DNA of 64,000 nt. Source: Auriscalpium vulgare (lineage: Eukaryota > Basidiomycota > Agaricomycetes > Russulales > Auriscalpiaceae). This document shows, one piece after another, positions 1-12,406 of the stretch (positions within the stretch are counted from its first letter, which is position 1; each line of letters starts with the position of its first letter). The notes under the pieces were generated by a model, which was not told the origin of the DNA, searched no databases, and saw only the letters and a program-made list of their open reading frames with translations. Where the stretch lies: assembly GCA_019915015.1 (NCBI GenBank), contig JAHBBC010000019.1:806001-870000 (forward strand). Reading direction: 5' to 3'. The translations under genes were made by a program, and so were the position numbers.

Positions 1-91
1 CCCCCCCCCCCCTCCCTTGTCTCTGTTCATTTCTATACAGAGTCGTTGACGACTTTGAACGTCCTTATCTCATTCTTCGTACTATCTCATA

Positions 92-1045
92 ATGCTTTCC
101 ACCCTCATTTTCTCATCTGCTCTCCTCGTCGTGGCTGGCCTTGTCAGCGCGCTTCCAGTTCCACAGGTGATCATCATATTTGTATGTTGTATATGAGTAT
201 GCGACTGACCTTCAGCCTCTTCAGAACGAGCGTGGTCTTCTCGGTACCGTTGAGAACGCACTTAATGTGGGCAGGCCTCACATTTGCGTGCTGCCGGCCA
301 TGCTGACCATCATCGTCCTGTAGATATGCCCGAACTACAATGCGGCAGACCTGGCCGACCTGTCGGCTCGGGACTTCGAGCTCATGGAGAAGCGTGCCGG
401 CGAGGAGTTCTGGTTCCGCTTCGAAGACCCCAGCGTCATTACGACGGGCAAAATCTTGCAATTGAAGCCACATGCCACGGTCTGGGAGCCTCGTATTTGC
501 CTCGGTCCAGCTAGCTGACGCCTGCCTTTCAATTTAGACCTTTGATGACCAGGCTTATAAGTGGATATCGAATGACATCTCGAAAGTTACTCGCGGTGAG
601 CTTCCCGTGATCAATGTCATCGAGCTGTGCGTTAACGAGAGCACGGTCAGGTTCCATTAAGGGCAGAGTCGCCACTATGTTTGTCCTCCCAGCGGGCACT
701 CGTGCACAGATTGTCGGAGCAGCGCAGAAGTTCGAGGTGACCAGCGAAGCACAGAAGGCCGCCGACTTCGTCACAAAGGACAACGAGCCCAATGACATCG
801 GGATCAATGGCGTAGCGAATAACGCTGCCGGAGTCCTGCCTCTGGACGTCTTCCGGAACAAGGTTATCCGCACCGTCGTAAAGCAGACGTCTACAAAGGC
901 GAAAGGAAAAACCACGTACGTCTGTTGTGTGTCTCAATGTGAATGCATGGCTGACACGACGCCTAGATTCACGACAATCGTTAAGGGCAAGGCATCGAAC
1001 ACGGGCAGCAAGTCGGATCAAAAACTGATGTCTTCGTTTTGCTGA
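92..1045 (+). CDS. Small secreted protein of unknown family
   Basis: A multi-exon model of roughly 225 residues. It opens with a clear signal peptide: MLSTL, then a hydrophobic stretch ending in VSALP. I joined exons at a donor after PVPQ (intron starting 167), a short exon ending ENALN, an exon beginning ICPNYNAADL, an intron ending in tttag at 537, a roughly 40 bp intron near 627-666, and a last intron near 917-966. Frames agree across all these joins and the stop is at 1043-1045. The last third (FVLPAGTRAQIVG, then KKA/T-rich sequence) is hydrophilic with several Lys. I see no catalytic motif and only one or two Cys, so it is not a typical Cys-rich effector. The function is unknown. The signal peptide supports secretion; the exact exon borders are inference. 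Confidence 0.5.
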
Positions 1046-1701
1046 TGCTATCATGTATGCCTGGAATCGTCATGAGATTTTATTTTCATTTCTAGTTACA
1101 TAATTGCGCGACATACGAGTCATCTTTTCTGTCAATGGCCACCGGTCACCTGTTTCTGGGCTTCCTCTGTTTTGACATTGCTGCATCACCACGGTCAACA
1201 CACAGGCACCGGATACGTCCGAAAGTAGGACGCTAGAGTTGCAAGGAGTTGCCTCTGCGCATGGTCTTCGAAATCTTGCCGCTTTCACAGCGCTTGCCGA
1301 TGCGCGAGTGACGAAATTTCTCCGCGCTCGTCATCCCCGTATGTACCTCATCGAACCGCCGGGCCCGGTTCGACCGTATAAGAGCCATGTGAGCTTGAAG
1401 CAGGCGCGTGGACGGCATGTGGTCGACTCATACCTTTGCAATCTCTTACACATCGGACGGCAGATGGGTCCGACGATGAAGTGCAGTGGTTCTGTGCGTC
1501 ATTGAGCGGCGACTATCATAGTGGTGATAGCAGTGAACTGTGTTCAACCGACGGATACAAGCGTCACCTGCGGAGAAGGGGGAGAAATCATGACACAAGA
1601 TTGATTCGGAGGAGACGATAAGTCGTCCCAATCGTGTAAAACAGAAGTATCGTTATAAAGAGCTCTTACTAAAAGAAAGATAATCGTGAAATCATTTGCA
1701 C
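1046..1701. other. Intergenic, no gene seen
   Basis: Tail-to-tail spacer between the secreted protein and the hexose transporter. The short ORFs here lack recognisable domains and splice context. Confidence 0.5.
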
Positions 1702-3944
1702 TCATGCCTTCTCGTCGTTATAGACTTGGTCATCAAACTTCTCTTTGCTGCTGTCCTCGGTGTGCAGGTAGCGGGTGAGACCGATGCGCTCCGCAATCTC
1801 GGTCTGCCGCTCTTGGTCCGCCACAGCCGTGCCGGCAGCATCGCCGAACACTTCGTCCATCTCTTCCAGGGTAAGGCCCTTCGTCTCCGGCACCTACACG
1901 GCGAGGTGACCCCGATCAGATTTCATATCAGCAGGAATGTAGGACAGGGGCACGTACGAAGAACATGACGAAAAGGCCACCCAGGAATGTAAAGGCGCCG
2001 AAGAAAACGAAAGTGCCGAAACGGAGGTGCTTGAGCATCGTCGGAGTCACTTGGCCGACTGATCAAACCAAATGCCACCACGGTCAGATATGAAAAGTAC
2101 CACATGAAGCAGAGCACACGCACCGATGAAGTTGTTCATCCAATTGGACGAAGCACCAATGGAGATGCCCTTTCCACGGATGCTCAGCGGCCATATTTCT
2201 GCGACAACAATCCAGGCGGAAGGGCCCCAGGAATACCCAAACCCGATGGCGAATATCCAAATGAACACACACGCAACCCATCCGGCGGTTTTGTGCTCCG
2301 GCCACGAGTCCTGGTAGACACCAGTGAGCACCGCGACTATGAGGTGGCAGGTGCCCATGACGAAGGCGCCCGAGACGAGCACGGGCTTGCGACCAATCTT
2401 GTCGATCCAAATGACGGCGGGAATTGTCGCCAGGAACATGCTAGGACGCCTTGAGCAATGGCGTGCAAACAGTCGGAGAAGTATCACTTACACAATGCCG
2501 ACGACACCGGTGGCGAGAAGAGAGATCGTATTTCCGGTCAAGCTCAGGGATTGGAAGATGCTCGGCGCGTAGTACAAGATTGCATTGATTCCAGTCCATT
2601 GCTGGAAGAACATGACCAGCGATGCGACCGCAACGCGATAAAACAAAGCTGTCAGAACGCAAGTTAGCGCCAGCCGCATGTGCGTCTGCAAGAGCGTACA
2701 TACTCCTTGTCGTCAACAAGCTCAGATATTGATGCATCCCGAGCTTGAAACCAGAAGACCAGCTGCCGTCCTGGTATTGAGGGAACCGGACGGCAGAGAT
2801 CTCTGTCTCGAACAAGTACTGAGCTTTGATCTCCAAGAATTCGATCTGGACGAGTTCATGATCGACAGGGAGCTGACGCGCCCTGCTAAGGACTTGAAGT
2901 GCTTCATCGTCGCGACCGTTGTTCACGAGCCATCTGATCGACACCGGTCGTGAGTGGGTGCGCAAGGAGCACCACAAAGAATACACCTACCGTGGAGAGA
3001 ACGGCATGAACAAGATGCCGGCGCCAAGAATGATGGCGGGCGCAAGCTGCAGCGCGATCGGAATGCGCCAGGCCGCCTCGCTCTGGGTCGCGCCGGTGCC
3101 GCCGATGTAGTTGGTGCCGTAGTCGATCCAGAATGACACCATGATACCGAAGGTGATGGCCAGTTGCTGGAGTGCGACGAGACTGCCGCGGACCTCCGGA
3201 GGGGCAAGTTCGGCACTGAGTGCTGGGTTAGAGCCTGAATGGTGCGACCTGAAGGTTGTCTTACTTGTAGAGAGGAACCGCCATACTCAAGGACCCCACA
3301 CCCAGACCAGTGACGAAACGTCCTCCGTAGATCGAGGAGGGATGGAAAGCGGCACTTTGAACAATTACTCCGATGCAGAATATGATGACAGCTAATTTGA
3401 CGACAGTCGAGTTAGCAGGACTCCATAATAATAGAGTCGGAAACTGTCAAACGCACCCAAGAAGATCGTGTACTTTCTAGATAGCTTGTCTGCAAGATAG
3501 CCTGTCACGAGCACACCGAACCAGGCACCCAACTCGAGGATAGAGACAAGCCAACCCTTTTTACCAGAGTCGCTGACGGCGGACCCCATGCGCTGGTCGA
3601 AAGTGTGCATGCCCAGGACACCGGAGAACACACCCTGGTTGTAACCTGGATGGCGAATGTAATAAGCCACCAGTCACGCCGACGGCGGCAGCACAAACCA
3701 TATAGCCTAAAACGCATCGATGAGTGATGAGGACATTGAGAGGGTAAATGTACGCACAGTCCTCCGAGCGAGGCAAACACCGCTATCGCAAAAATGCGGC
3801 GATTGTGTACCAATCCCGCCTTACATACTTCAGTGCACGATGGGCCAAGAGGGCTGCAGAACATACCCAGCCAGACTGGCCCGCAAGAGCCTTCCTACGA
3901 TGAGCAGCATATTGGGATGGTCCTGTAGCTGCGCCGCCTGCCAT
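1702..3944 (-). CDS. MFS sugar (hexose) transporter
   Basis: Twelve-helix plasma-membrane sugar porter of the major facilitator superfamily, probably proton-coupled hexose uptake. The N-terminus starts [18 protein letters not shown] at 3942-3944. Splicing gives [18 protein letters not shown] in helix 1, the classic fungal hexose-transporter signature. Later exons carry [13 protein letters not shown] (the loop 2-3 G-x-x-x-D-x-x-G-R/S-[KR] motif), [18 protein letters not shown] (helix 7 QQ-x-[ST]-G-x-N), DKIGRKPVL, and a [20 protein letters not shown] block. The C-tail has [17 protein letters not shown]. Introns I could fix are 3820-3866, 3707-3757 and 3646-3698; the middle two enclose an 8-nt micro-exon. 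Family members run about 500-550 residues and this model fits. The exact substrate cannot be read from sequence. Confidence 0.92.
3699..3706 (-). other. 8-nt micro-exon of the hexose transporter
   Basis: On the minus strand GCTATATG lies between an intron ending TTTTAG and one starting GTTTGT. Including it joins SLGGL to YGYNQG in frame and restores the family signature. Skipping it breaks the frame. Confidence 0.8.
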
Positions 3945-5398
3945 GGTGAGATCTGGTGCTGACTGGTGTGCGGAAAAGCGGGTGGGGAGCTAGAGTGTCC
4001 TCGGCCATTGATGCTGAAGTTATAAGCGGCGGTCAGAGATATAATGAGGGTGTCACGAGTCGGAGAAGAAACATTCGAAGAGATGGACGTGTGTTTGGCG
4101 CGCTTCCCGGCCCGTCCTGCTGTACATGCGCTCGATCGACTCCATCCCTCCAAACCATTCATCAGACAGCACCCGAAAGCAAAGCCTGCACAGCAACTTC
4201 AGCAACAGCCTCCATTGTCAGGCTGATAAGGCAGGTAAGAGGTCAGCAAGTGCGACTAGGAGATTCGGAACCGGGCGGCGGTCTCCGGCCCGCCAGGCCA
4301 CTGCTGTACGAACGCCTACTGAAGGAAGCCGATTTTCCGTCTTCGTAGGCACCCGAAGATGGTTTGATGATTTGAAGGCTTCGGATGTAGCTTGTATCAG
4401 TGGCGCTAGTATGAAGTGCGAGCGCTGAGCACAGCAGGGGAGTTGGCGCCAAGCAGACCTGGTGTCTTTCGGCAAGTTCAGTCCTGTTCAGCCTTCTCGG
4501 CCCGCGTGTGCCAGTGTACGAACCGTATGACGACCAGGCTGGCCAAAACCCACCGCGAGAAACAACAGCTCATCCTTGCGCTTGCGCTGGCTTCTGAAAT
4601 AACACGCCTCTCGGTCGTACCTCGGCCGCTCTCCACATTCGTTTCTTTCTTCGACTTCTCCATTGCCCATGGGGTGTAGGGTGGGGCCAGCTGACGTCGG
4701 ACCGGCTCCAGGGTAATCACATTAATCAAGCCTGATCTTGAGCTGATTACACATTTACGGGGCTCGACGGTAGGACCGGCCGCACGGCCACACGCTAGCG
4801 CCAGAGGCAACGAGAGGAAGGGTGAGAGATGCCTCACCCAAAAATGAAGCGCTGGCCGCTCGAGACATTCAAGAGGGGTCAATGATAGCCGCTTGAGAAG
4901 TGTTGTGACAGCATGAAACTGCATATCAGAAGGTATTCTCAGAGTCGGAGACAACAACCCGGGAGGAGTGATGGCGCGCAATTCTTGCTCAACAACTCGT
5001 TGGTGATCTGGGGGAGCTAGGAGAGCGGCAGTCGACGAATCAACGAAATTAGCCATGGTAGCTCAAGATTCCGATAAAGTTGCCAGGGACTCACCCATGC
5101 TTGACCCGTGCAAATTTTCCTGCGTTTAGTAGCGCTTATTTTGAGTCGTAAAACACGGGCCAACGCGCGGCGCATGTTCCAGAGGTCAGGGCTGCCCATC
5201 GTGATAATATTTGCGGGAGGCAAAGCAAGTGCTGAATATGGCCGTCCGAAATTTGCGAACCGATCTGAAACATGAGAGTCCACGAGCAACTGGAATAAAG
5301 GAATACAGAGACTGCTTTGAATGTTATTAGGCGCAGTCATCAAGTCGACACATCGCATGACCCGGCGACTCACATACACGAAATTACACATCTGCACA
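3945..5398. other. Intergenic, one doubtful ORF
   Basis: 1.45 kb upstream of the hexose transporter and downstream of the SARAF-like gene. A 192-codon minus-strand ORF (4478-5056, starting MANFVDSSTAALLAPP) has no recognisable domain. It could be an unannotated small gene, promoter DNA or chance. I see no strong evidence that it is coding. Confidence 0.4.
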
Positions 5399-6620
5399 TC
5401 ACCTCACATTAGACCCGCCATACCCCGCACTCCTTCTCATCGAGCCCAGATTCGATGGTCCTTCCCCTCTATCAACTTCATCGAACCGCGGTGCCGGTGC
5501 CCGCACTGTTCGCGGGCGCGGCCACAGAGCCTGGCCCGCTGCAGGCCACCCCGTCGGCGGCCTCCGCTGCTCACGCTCCCAGTCGTACTCCTGCTGCTGC
5601 CCCGCTCGATCTCCGGTGGCGCGCTGCCGCGTGAGCAGGTGCGCGCCTAGCCCGCCAACGGCTGCCCCAGTCCAGAATCCACCCGGCGCCCACGGGTTGT
5701 ATTGAGATCCGTGCTCGGTGGGCTTGGGCAAATAGGGCGGAGGTGATGGTTCGAAAGAGTCGTGACCGGGACTTGGCTGATATGGAGGAGGGGCGCGGGG
5801 ACGGCGAGGCGTGTCCGAGATGGTAGGCCAACAGGCCGCAAGTATCTTGTACAGGAGGAATAGCGCGAGCGCCATCCACAGTAGGTAGAATACACTGTCG
5901 GCTAGATCATGTGTTGTCAGGCGAGCGGTGGGAAGGTAGCATGGAACTCACACTTCGACCATCTCTTCTGCGACCCAAGGATATGGTTCGGATGCCGCAG
6001 GGCATTGGGGACATCGACGAGACGGTACTCCAGTGAGCATGACCCTATGTCATATCGTGTCGGTAAGCCTGAAAACGTAGCCGTATGGAAGCACACACCT
6101 TTCAGAACATCCGTGTCACCAGGCCCGCCCCATCCTTCGCAGGACACCTCGACACGTCCCAAGCGTATAGTTTCAGGCAGATCCGCCTCGCACTAAGAGT
6201 ATCGTTAGCCACATCGGGGAGAACTGTTCGCGGCGCACCTTCCAGTCCACCTCCGTGCCGACACCTCCAAGATTGACGCAACGCACGACATCAGGGGTGA
6301 AGAGCCTGCATGGACTGCCCTTGCATACGAGTTGCTGGATGGGCCGCCCGCGTTGGGACGCTGTCTGCTCGTCCTTGTAGAATATCAAGGAGGACAGGCT
6401 GTTCAAGGCCACGCGAGACATATAAGAGAGGCCCTTCCGGTCCTGCTGACGTCGAACGACGAGTGCGCAGTGGGCAGAGACACAAAGACAAGTGAGAGTC
6501 GGAGTCGAATGACAAGCATCGTAGTGGTAGGACAGGCTGAGGCTGCGCAACGGAGAACGAACACGTTGACGCGCCACCGGCCACGACAGCGGCAAGTCGC
6601 CAATTTGAATTATCGATTAT
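5399..6620 (-). CDS. SARAF-like store-operated calcium entry regulator
   Basis: Type I ER membrane protein of the SARAF/TMEM66 family, which in animals dampens store-operated Ca2+ entry. Visible exons read SRVALNSLSSLIFYKDEQTA, then a Cys-containing luminal segment, PDVVRCVNLGGVGTEVDWK, GRVEVSCEGWGGPGDTDVLKG and SCSLEYRLVDVP. These are in the order of the family's Cys-rich luminal domain. A single TM helix follows (DSVFYLLWMALALFLLYKIL), then a Pro-rich cytosolic tail with GGFWTGAAVGGLGAHLLTR and a Gly/Ser/Arg end (stop at 5399). The signal-peptide exon should lie at about 6430-6620 but I could not fix its start: a good candidate (MLVIRLRLSLVFVSLPTAHS) is in another frame and I found no clean splice. 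The upstream limit is therefore approximate. Confidence 0.82.
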
Positions 6621-6749
6621 CAACTACGTCCTGGTAGAACGTCTGAGCGCGCCAGCTCCTTCATAAACACGTCCATTAGGTTGTACAGTAGTCAAATTTA
6701 GGGAACATGATGCCGATGGCTCGCGACGCGGGAGCTGAGTCCGAGTCCG

Positions 6750-9373
6750 CTATGCCGAACAGCCTCCACACATCCCATGACTGCACCCCCAGCAGCTTGC
6801 CACCCCGATCCCAAACGTCCTCAGCACCAAGCACGCGATACTCATCACCCCTTCACCCAGCACAAACCCACTCGCTATCACGATCAAGCGGATGTCGTCC
6901 CTGCCACCCTTGTCTGCCATCCGCCGGTGGTAGAAATACTCGACCACACCCCCGATGAGGCGAGCGAGCGAGAACGATGGTGTGTTTAGGAATCCGATAG
7001 CGAAGGCTACGCCGGAGGGTATGTATTTCGCGTGCCACAGCTGCCGTCGCGTGGCCGACGTCTTCAGAGAGGAAATGACGGCGAAGAGGACCGCGGAGGC
7101 GAGCATGAAGGTAGCGCTGTAATCTGGAAGTTGCCCGTTACCTGATAAAAATAAGGGATCCCGCGTGAGCGAAGAATTTGAATAGCACATACGAAGTAGT
7201 CGCGCAAGGCTAAGCCACACATAAGCTGTCGGTGCAGGGAACGTCGGCCCCGGGATGGGATACGCCCTGCTGTACAACACATATGCAGTCACAGTAATGG
7301 GCACCGACAACGTCGACCCGAGCAGCTGCCCATAAAATTGCGCCCTCGGAGAAGCTTGCATCAAATGTCCCGTCTTCAAGTCCTGCATGAGGTCGCCTGC
7401 TCTACGGACAAATCAGCTCTCCCACCCTAAGGAGATTGCGACGAACATACTGTTGGGCACCAGCCTCGGCGACGCCGCCCGCGATGATGTTGGCGACCAC
7501 ATTCCCGGGTTGTATAAGGGCAAACAAAAGCTGACTGATCTTCCCTAAGCCGCTGACTGGATTGAGGTCCGTTTCTCCCAGAGCGCGAACGCTAAAGAAC
7601 ACATGAGGTAAACATCGAGGCAAGAGAATCGGCACGAACCCGAGGATACTCAGCAAGCCGCCCATAGCAAACCCGATGAAGGTTGCCCATGGCTTGATGC
7701 CCTCCTTCCCGAATACCAGCCAAACAATGACGATCCCCACAGCCACACTGCTTCCCAAGCCCCAGAGCACCCATTTCAGGGACACCAGTCTCTCCTCCGT
7801 CTCTACTTCCTTATCATCATCTAAGTCGTCCACATCGCTCCTTACAGCGCCGGACGAGGAATTTCGCCTGAGAAGTTTCTCGAGATATTCACGGGCCACC
7901 GGAACGAGCGCAACAAAGCTGTCGGAGGACATGATGGCCAGAGCAGTCCACAAGATCCAGCCACGAGCACCAGATGTCATGTCGCCGACAGGTCCTGGGG
8001 CCCAGCCGTAGTGTTTCGAAAGCGGCGACAGAACACCCCAGCCAACGAGCATGCCCTGTTATCGGTGAGTACGAGGATGCTGGGAACATCGAAAACCCTA
8101 CAAGATTCATGCTCAATGTAGTGGGAAAGCCCATGATGATACCTATGTCTACTCATTAAGTGTTCAACGATCGAGCTTGCGAGATCTCACCTTGCCCCAC
8201 ATACGACAAGCTAGGTGTGAACGACCAGAGCCACTGACGAGCAAGATACGTGCCGAAGAGAGGGATAGCAAACATCACAGGGAAGAAGTAGGCCAGCAGC
8301 TGTTCATACGAGTGTCAGATCGTGTAGGACCTCAAGCGGACACCACCATGCACCGTGAGTATACTAGACCCTAGGAAGCTCCAAGTTAAAGCCGACCAGC
8401 CTTCCGTTTGGACAACTTCGCGTACTTCGGCTTCCACGTGGTCGGCTTCGTCAAAGCCAGGGGTGTGTGGGATGTCTCCGCCGTCTTCAGTTGTGAGGGC
8501 ACTATAACCTCTGCGCTGTCGTACAGACGATTGAGGTGGAGGCATTTTATGGAGGACGCCTATGAGTTGGGCCGTAGCTGTGCCTGACGGAAACGCCAAT
8601 TGCTCCTCTATGATCTGCGGAAATGAGATGATATCAGTAGTCGTCGACGAACATTGTGCATTGTTTCGGTTTACCACTTGCTTTCTAATCGGAGGAGACA
8701 TGAAGACTCTGCGAGGAAGAGCTCAGTGGGCGAATATATTGAGAATCCCGGATTCCTACCCGAAGTACGCGACTGCGCACGACCAGCCGATTGCACTGAA
8801 CCATGACAAGGTCACGGGTCCCGAACCGTCCTTCTCTGGCTCCAGTAAGCTCAGAGCCGGTATGATGCCGACAAATCCAGCAGCTAAGGGCATCTGAAGT
8901 GTCGTTAGATCCTGTGAGGCGGATGTGATGGCCATACGCACCGTCCCAGTCGCAACTGCAGTAGTTTGTAGAACAACATTTTCTTGGGGCGTGATAGGTG
9001 TACCGAGCAGTCGAGATAGAAGAAAGCCAATCAAGGCAGATTGAAGCGACATCCTGTGGTGAGAATTGTAGATGAGCGCCGAGCATGCAATTGAACGGAC
9101 GTACATGCTGATCCATCCCGTCTGAAGACCAAAATAGAGGTTCGTGAAGCACAACAAGCAGCCAATGAGCAGACCAAGGATAACTGCTCGAGGCTGCAAG
9201 AAGTCAGAAAAGGCCAAGCCTGACTGAAGAAGCTAACGTACAGTGAATTCGGGGCTTGCGGATGAGCCAGAGAGACTGCGCCCGTCGAACAACCGTCTAG
9301 AGCTTTCAAGAAGTTATGCAATGGAGACTATAGATTGACTGGTTTCATACCTAAGCCATGAAGGCAAGGGCAT
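6750..9373 (-). CDS. OPT-superfamily transporter (YSL-like branch)
   Basis: Polytopic membrane transporter of the oligopeptide transporter superfamily (Pfam OPT). The family moves small peptides or metal-ligand complexes with protons. The start at 9371-9373 gives MPLPSWLS, and splicing then yields RRLFDGRSLSGSSASPEFT|PRAVILG. The first TM block GLLIGCLLCFTNLYFGLQTG continues through a spliced WISM, then SLQSALIGFLLSRLLGTPIT, followed by PQENVVLQTTAVATGT. A short acidic cytosolic loop (TTEDGGDIPHTPGFDEADH) follows, then many more helices. The C-terminal exons include DLKTGHLMQASPRAQFYGQL and HAKYIPSGVAFAIGFLNTPS. I lean to the YSL-like branch from the NLYFGLQTGWISM block. The substrate is unknown. 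It shares a 247 bp divergent promoter region with the methionyl-tRNA synthetase gene. Confidence 0.88.
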
Positions 9374-9620
9374 GCCTGAGTGTCGGTGCAGAGTTGGGCA
9401 CCGTGGTGGTGGTGGGAGCGGAAGTCTATGGTTTGCCTCGCGGGGCGCGAGCGATCGCGTCTGTTGGCGCGTGACTTCCACCAGCGAGTCAGAATTTATT
9501 CAGATTGGAGTCACCGCAAGGTGGCCCTTCGCCATCATCCTGCAGCTCTTCAACCGCTCTGTCTTGTCCTTGTACCATAAACCTCGCTTCAGGAGCATTC
9601 TCACAAGCCGTTTTGGAACG

Positions 9621-12406
9621 ATGGCGCAGAACATCCGGTCCGCAGAGGGCGTGCTTAGATCTGTCCCGGAACCCGGGCAAGTTGTGTACGTCTTCCGTGT
9701 ACCCACGTTGCAACGCTTTCTGATCGTGTCCTAGCTTGCCGAAAGAAGGAGAGACGAACATCCTCATCACCTCGGCGCTCCCGTACTGCAACAACGTCCC
9801 CCATCTCGGTGTGTCGTTGCCGCCTATTCACCGGCCATTTCACTGACCATGCGATTCTCCAGGCAATATCATCGGTAGCACGCTGAGTGCAGACGTGTTC
9901 AGTCGGTGAGTCCGAACCGCGATCTCGTCCAGGACCCTCACCGATCTCGTTGTGCAGATACTCTCGTGAGTCTTCTCCAACCGTCGAGCGCGCTCTATTC
10001 TAGATCATCCGACCAGGGAGCCGCAATCGGAGGACCCTATATATTTGTGGCACAGATGAATACGGGACCGCGACGGAGACTCAGGCTCTGAAGGAGGGTA
10101 TCACGCCGAGGGAGCTGTGCGACAAATACCATGTCCTTCACAAAGAGACGTACAATTGGTTCGACATCGGGTGCGTTGCTCTTCGATTGTACAGCTTCCT
10201 CTCTGACAGTGTTGCATTAGATTCGACTACTTTGGCCGAACATCGACCCCACTGCACTCCGAGTACGCGCTTGCGTTTGCGCCCGTCAGAGTGAAATCAG
10301 AATCCTGACTTTCAAAATAGGATCAGCCAGGAGATCTACGCGAACCTTCAAAAACACGGCCTCTTGCAAAGGCAGGAGAAGGAGCAAACCTACTGCGAAG
10401 ACGACCAGAAGTGCGTTGAATATTCGCATGCCATGAGCATCACTCTCAATAGTTCGTCAGATTCTTGGCCGATCGATTCGTTGAGGGTACATGTCCCCAC
10501 TGTGGCTCCGACGTGAGTAGCTCCCCCACGCCCACTGATGCCTGGAATGAATTACACGCGCTCGCAGGATGCCCGCGGTGACCAATGTGACACGTGCGGC
10601 CGCACACTGGACGCCATAGAGCTTATAAACCCGCGCTGTCTCTTGGACAAAAAGCACAAAGTCATACACCGTGTCTCTGCACACATGTATATCCGTCTAG
10701 ACGAGGTCCAGGCTCGCACAGAAGAATGGATCAAAAAGTCTTGGAAAAAGGGCGGATGGTCACCGAACTCTGTCATCAATGCGGACGGGGAGTTAGTCGA
10801 TGCCCGACTCAAGGGCGGCCTGCGACCGAGCCCGGTCACTCGCGATCTAAAGTGGGGTGTTCCCGTGCCCGTGAGTGCCGACGATCCTGACCAAGAAATG
10901 TCTGGGAAGGTACTCTGTGAGTTTCGTGGACCACCTTTCTGCGCGCATACTAATTTTTTGCTTTGCTCTTTAGACGTATGGGTCAGTCAAATACCATTAA
11001 TTTTGCCGACCTGTGCGACTTATCGAATTGACGCGTTTGTGTCTAGTTCGAGGCGTGCATCGGGTACCCGAGCATCACTGCAAACCTGACATCCGACTGG
11101 AAGCAATGGTGGTTCAACCCGAAGAATGTGAACCTCTACCAGTTCATGGGCAAGGACAATGTTTACTTTCACACCATCTATTTCCCGTCCGTACAAATTG
11201 GAGACGGTCGCGATTGGACAACACTTCACCATCTGTCCACCACGGGTAAGTGTCAGCAACATCGTACCGTTTGCAGCCAACTAACCCTGCCGACTGTAGA
11301 ATACCTCAACTACGAGGGTGGCAAGTTTTCCAAGAGCCATAATCGTGGCGTGTTTGGACCTGCGGCCAAGGAAACTGGCATTCCTGCATCCGTCTGGCGC
11401 TATTATCTGCTGTCAACCCGTCCCGAGACCGCGGATGCCATGTTCTCGTGGGCAGACTGTGTAAGAGGCTTTCATGTATCTTGATGTCCGTCAACTCTGA
11501 AACGATCTTGTCAGGTCTCGGCGAACAACAATGTCCTGTTGAATAAGTGCGTTGTTCTATCGCTTCCTTACAATCGCACTCCTTATCGTCTACAGTTTCG
11601 GCAACTTCGTGAATCGCGCACTCAAATTCATCTCCTCGCAATACAACGGCATGATCCCAGAAGGCCCCGACGTCCCCGGTCCTCTATCTCCCAACGACGA
11701 ACTAGACGCCGACTTCGTGACGGACGTCAACAACCTTCTCAAAGAGTACATCGACGCCATGGACGCCGTCAAGCTGCGCCTTGGACTGCAAACCGTTATG
11801 CTGCTCTCTGCGCGGGGCAACCTCTACCTGCAAGCCTCCGGTCTCAACAAGGCGCTCATCGCCGAGAACCCCGCGCGCTGCGCTCAGGTCGTCACGCGCG
11901 CGGCAAACCTCATCTACGTGCTTTCCGCCCTCATCTACCCGTTCATGCCCGCGACCGCCGCGTCGATCCTCGCCCAGCTCAACGCACCCGCGCGCGCGGT
12001 ACCCGACGTGCTCGCCGTCGATATTCTCGCCGGGCACCGCATTGGGGAGCCTGCGCACTTGTTCAAGAAGATCGAGGAGAAGATGGCGGATTTGTGGCGC
12101 GACAAGTTTGCGGGCAACAAGCCCGTTGAGGCCGCACCCGCGCCGGACGCCGATGCGACGCACGTCGTACCAGCCATGTCAAAGCGCAAAGCGGCGGCGG
12201 CGGCGAAGGCAGCCAAGAAGGAGGTAGACGATGCGCCGAAATCGGCAGAGGTGCTCGCTTGGGAGCAGAAAATTGCGGAGCAGGGCGCCGTGGTGAGGGA
12301 TCTCAAGTCTCGCGCACCGAAGACACCCGAGCTTGAGGAGGAGATCACGGCCGCCGTGTTGGAGCTGAAGAAATTGAAGACAGAGCTGGCGGCGCTGCCG
12401 AAGTAG
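9621..12406 (+). CDS. MES1: Cytosolic methionyl-tRNA synthetase with C-terminal WHEP-like segment
   Basis: Class I aminoacyl-tRNA synthetase that charges tRNA-Met with methionine. From ATG 9621, splicing after PGQVV gives [20 protein letters not shown] and then VPHLGN (the HIGH signature as HLGN). The zinc/knuckle region reads GTCPHCGS, then GDQCDTCG. The KMSKS loop is [14 protein letters not shown]. The anticodon-binding helical domain starts around [17 protein letters not shown] ([13 protein letters not shown]). At least eight short introns are needed. There is no N-terminal GST-like domain of the Saccharomyces type. The C-terminus has an Ala/Lys linker ([14 protein letters not shown]) and a helical hairpin, [14 protein letters not shown] plus [18 protein letters not shown], which resembles a WHEP tRNA-binding domain. 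The stop is at 12404-12406. Confidence 0.93.

Noticed and set aside
4478..5056. 192-codon minus-strand ORF between hexose transporter and SARAF-like gene
   Set aside because: No domain, odd composition and no intron support. Listed only as doubtful content of the spacer.
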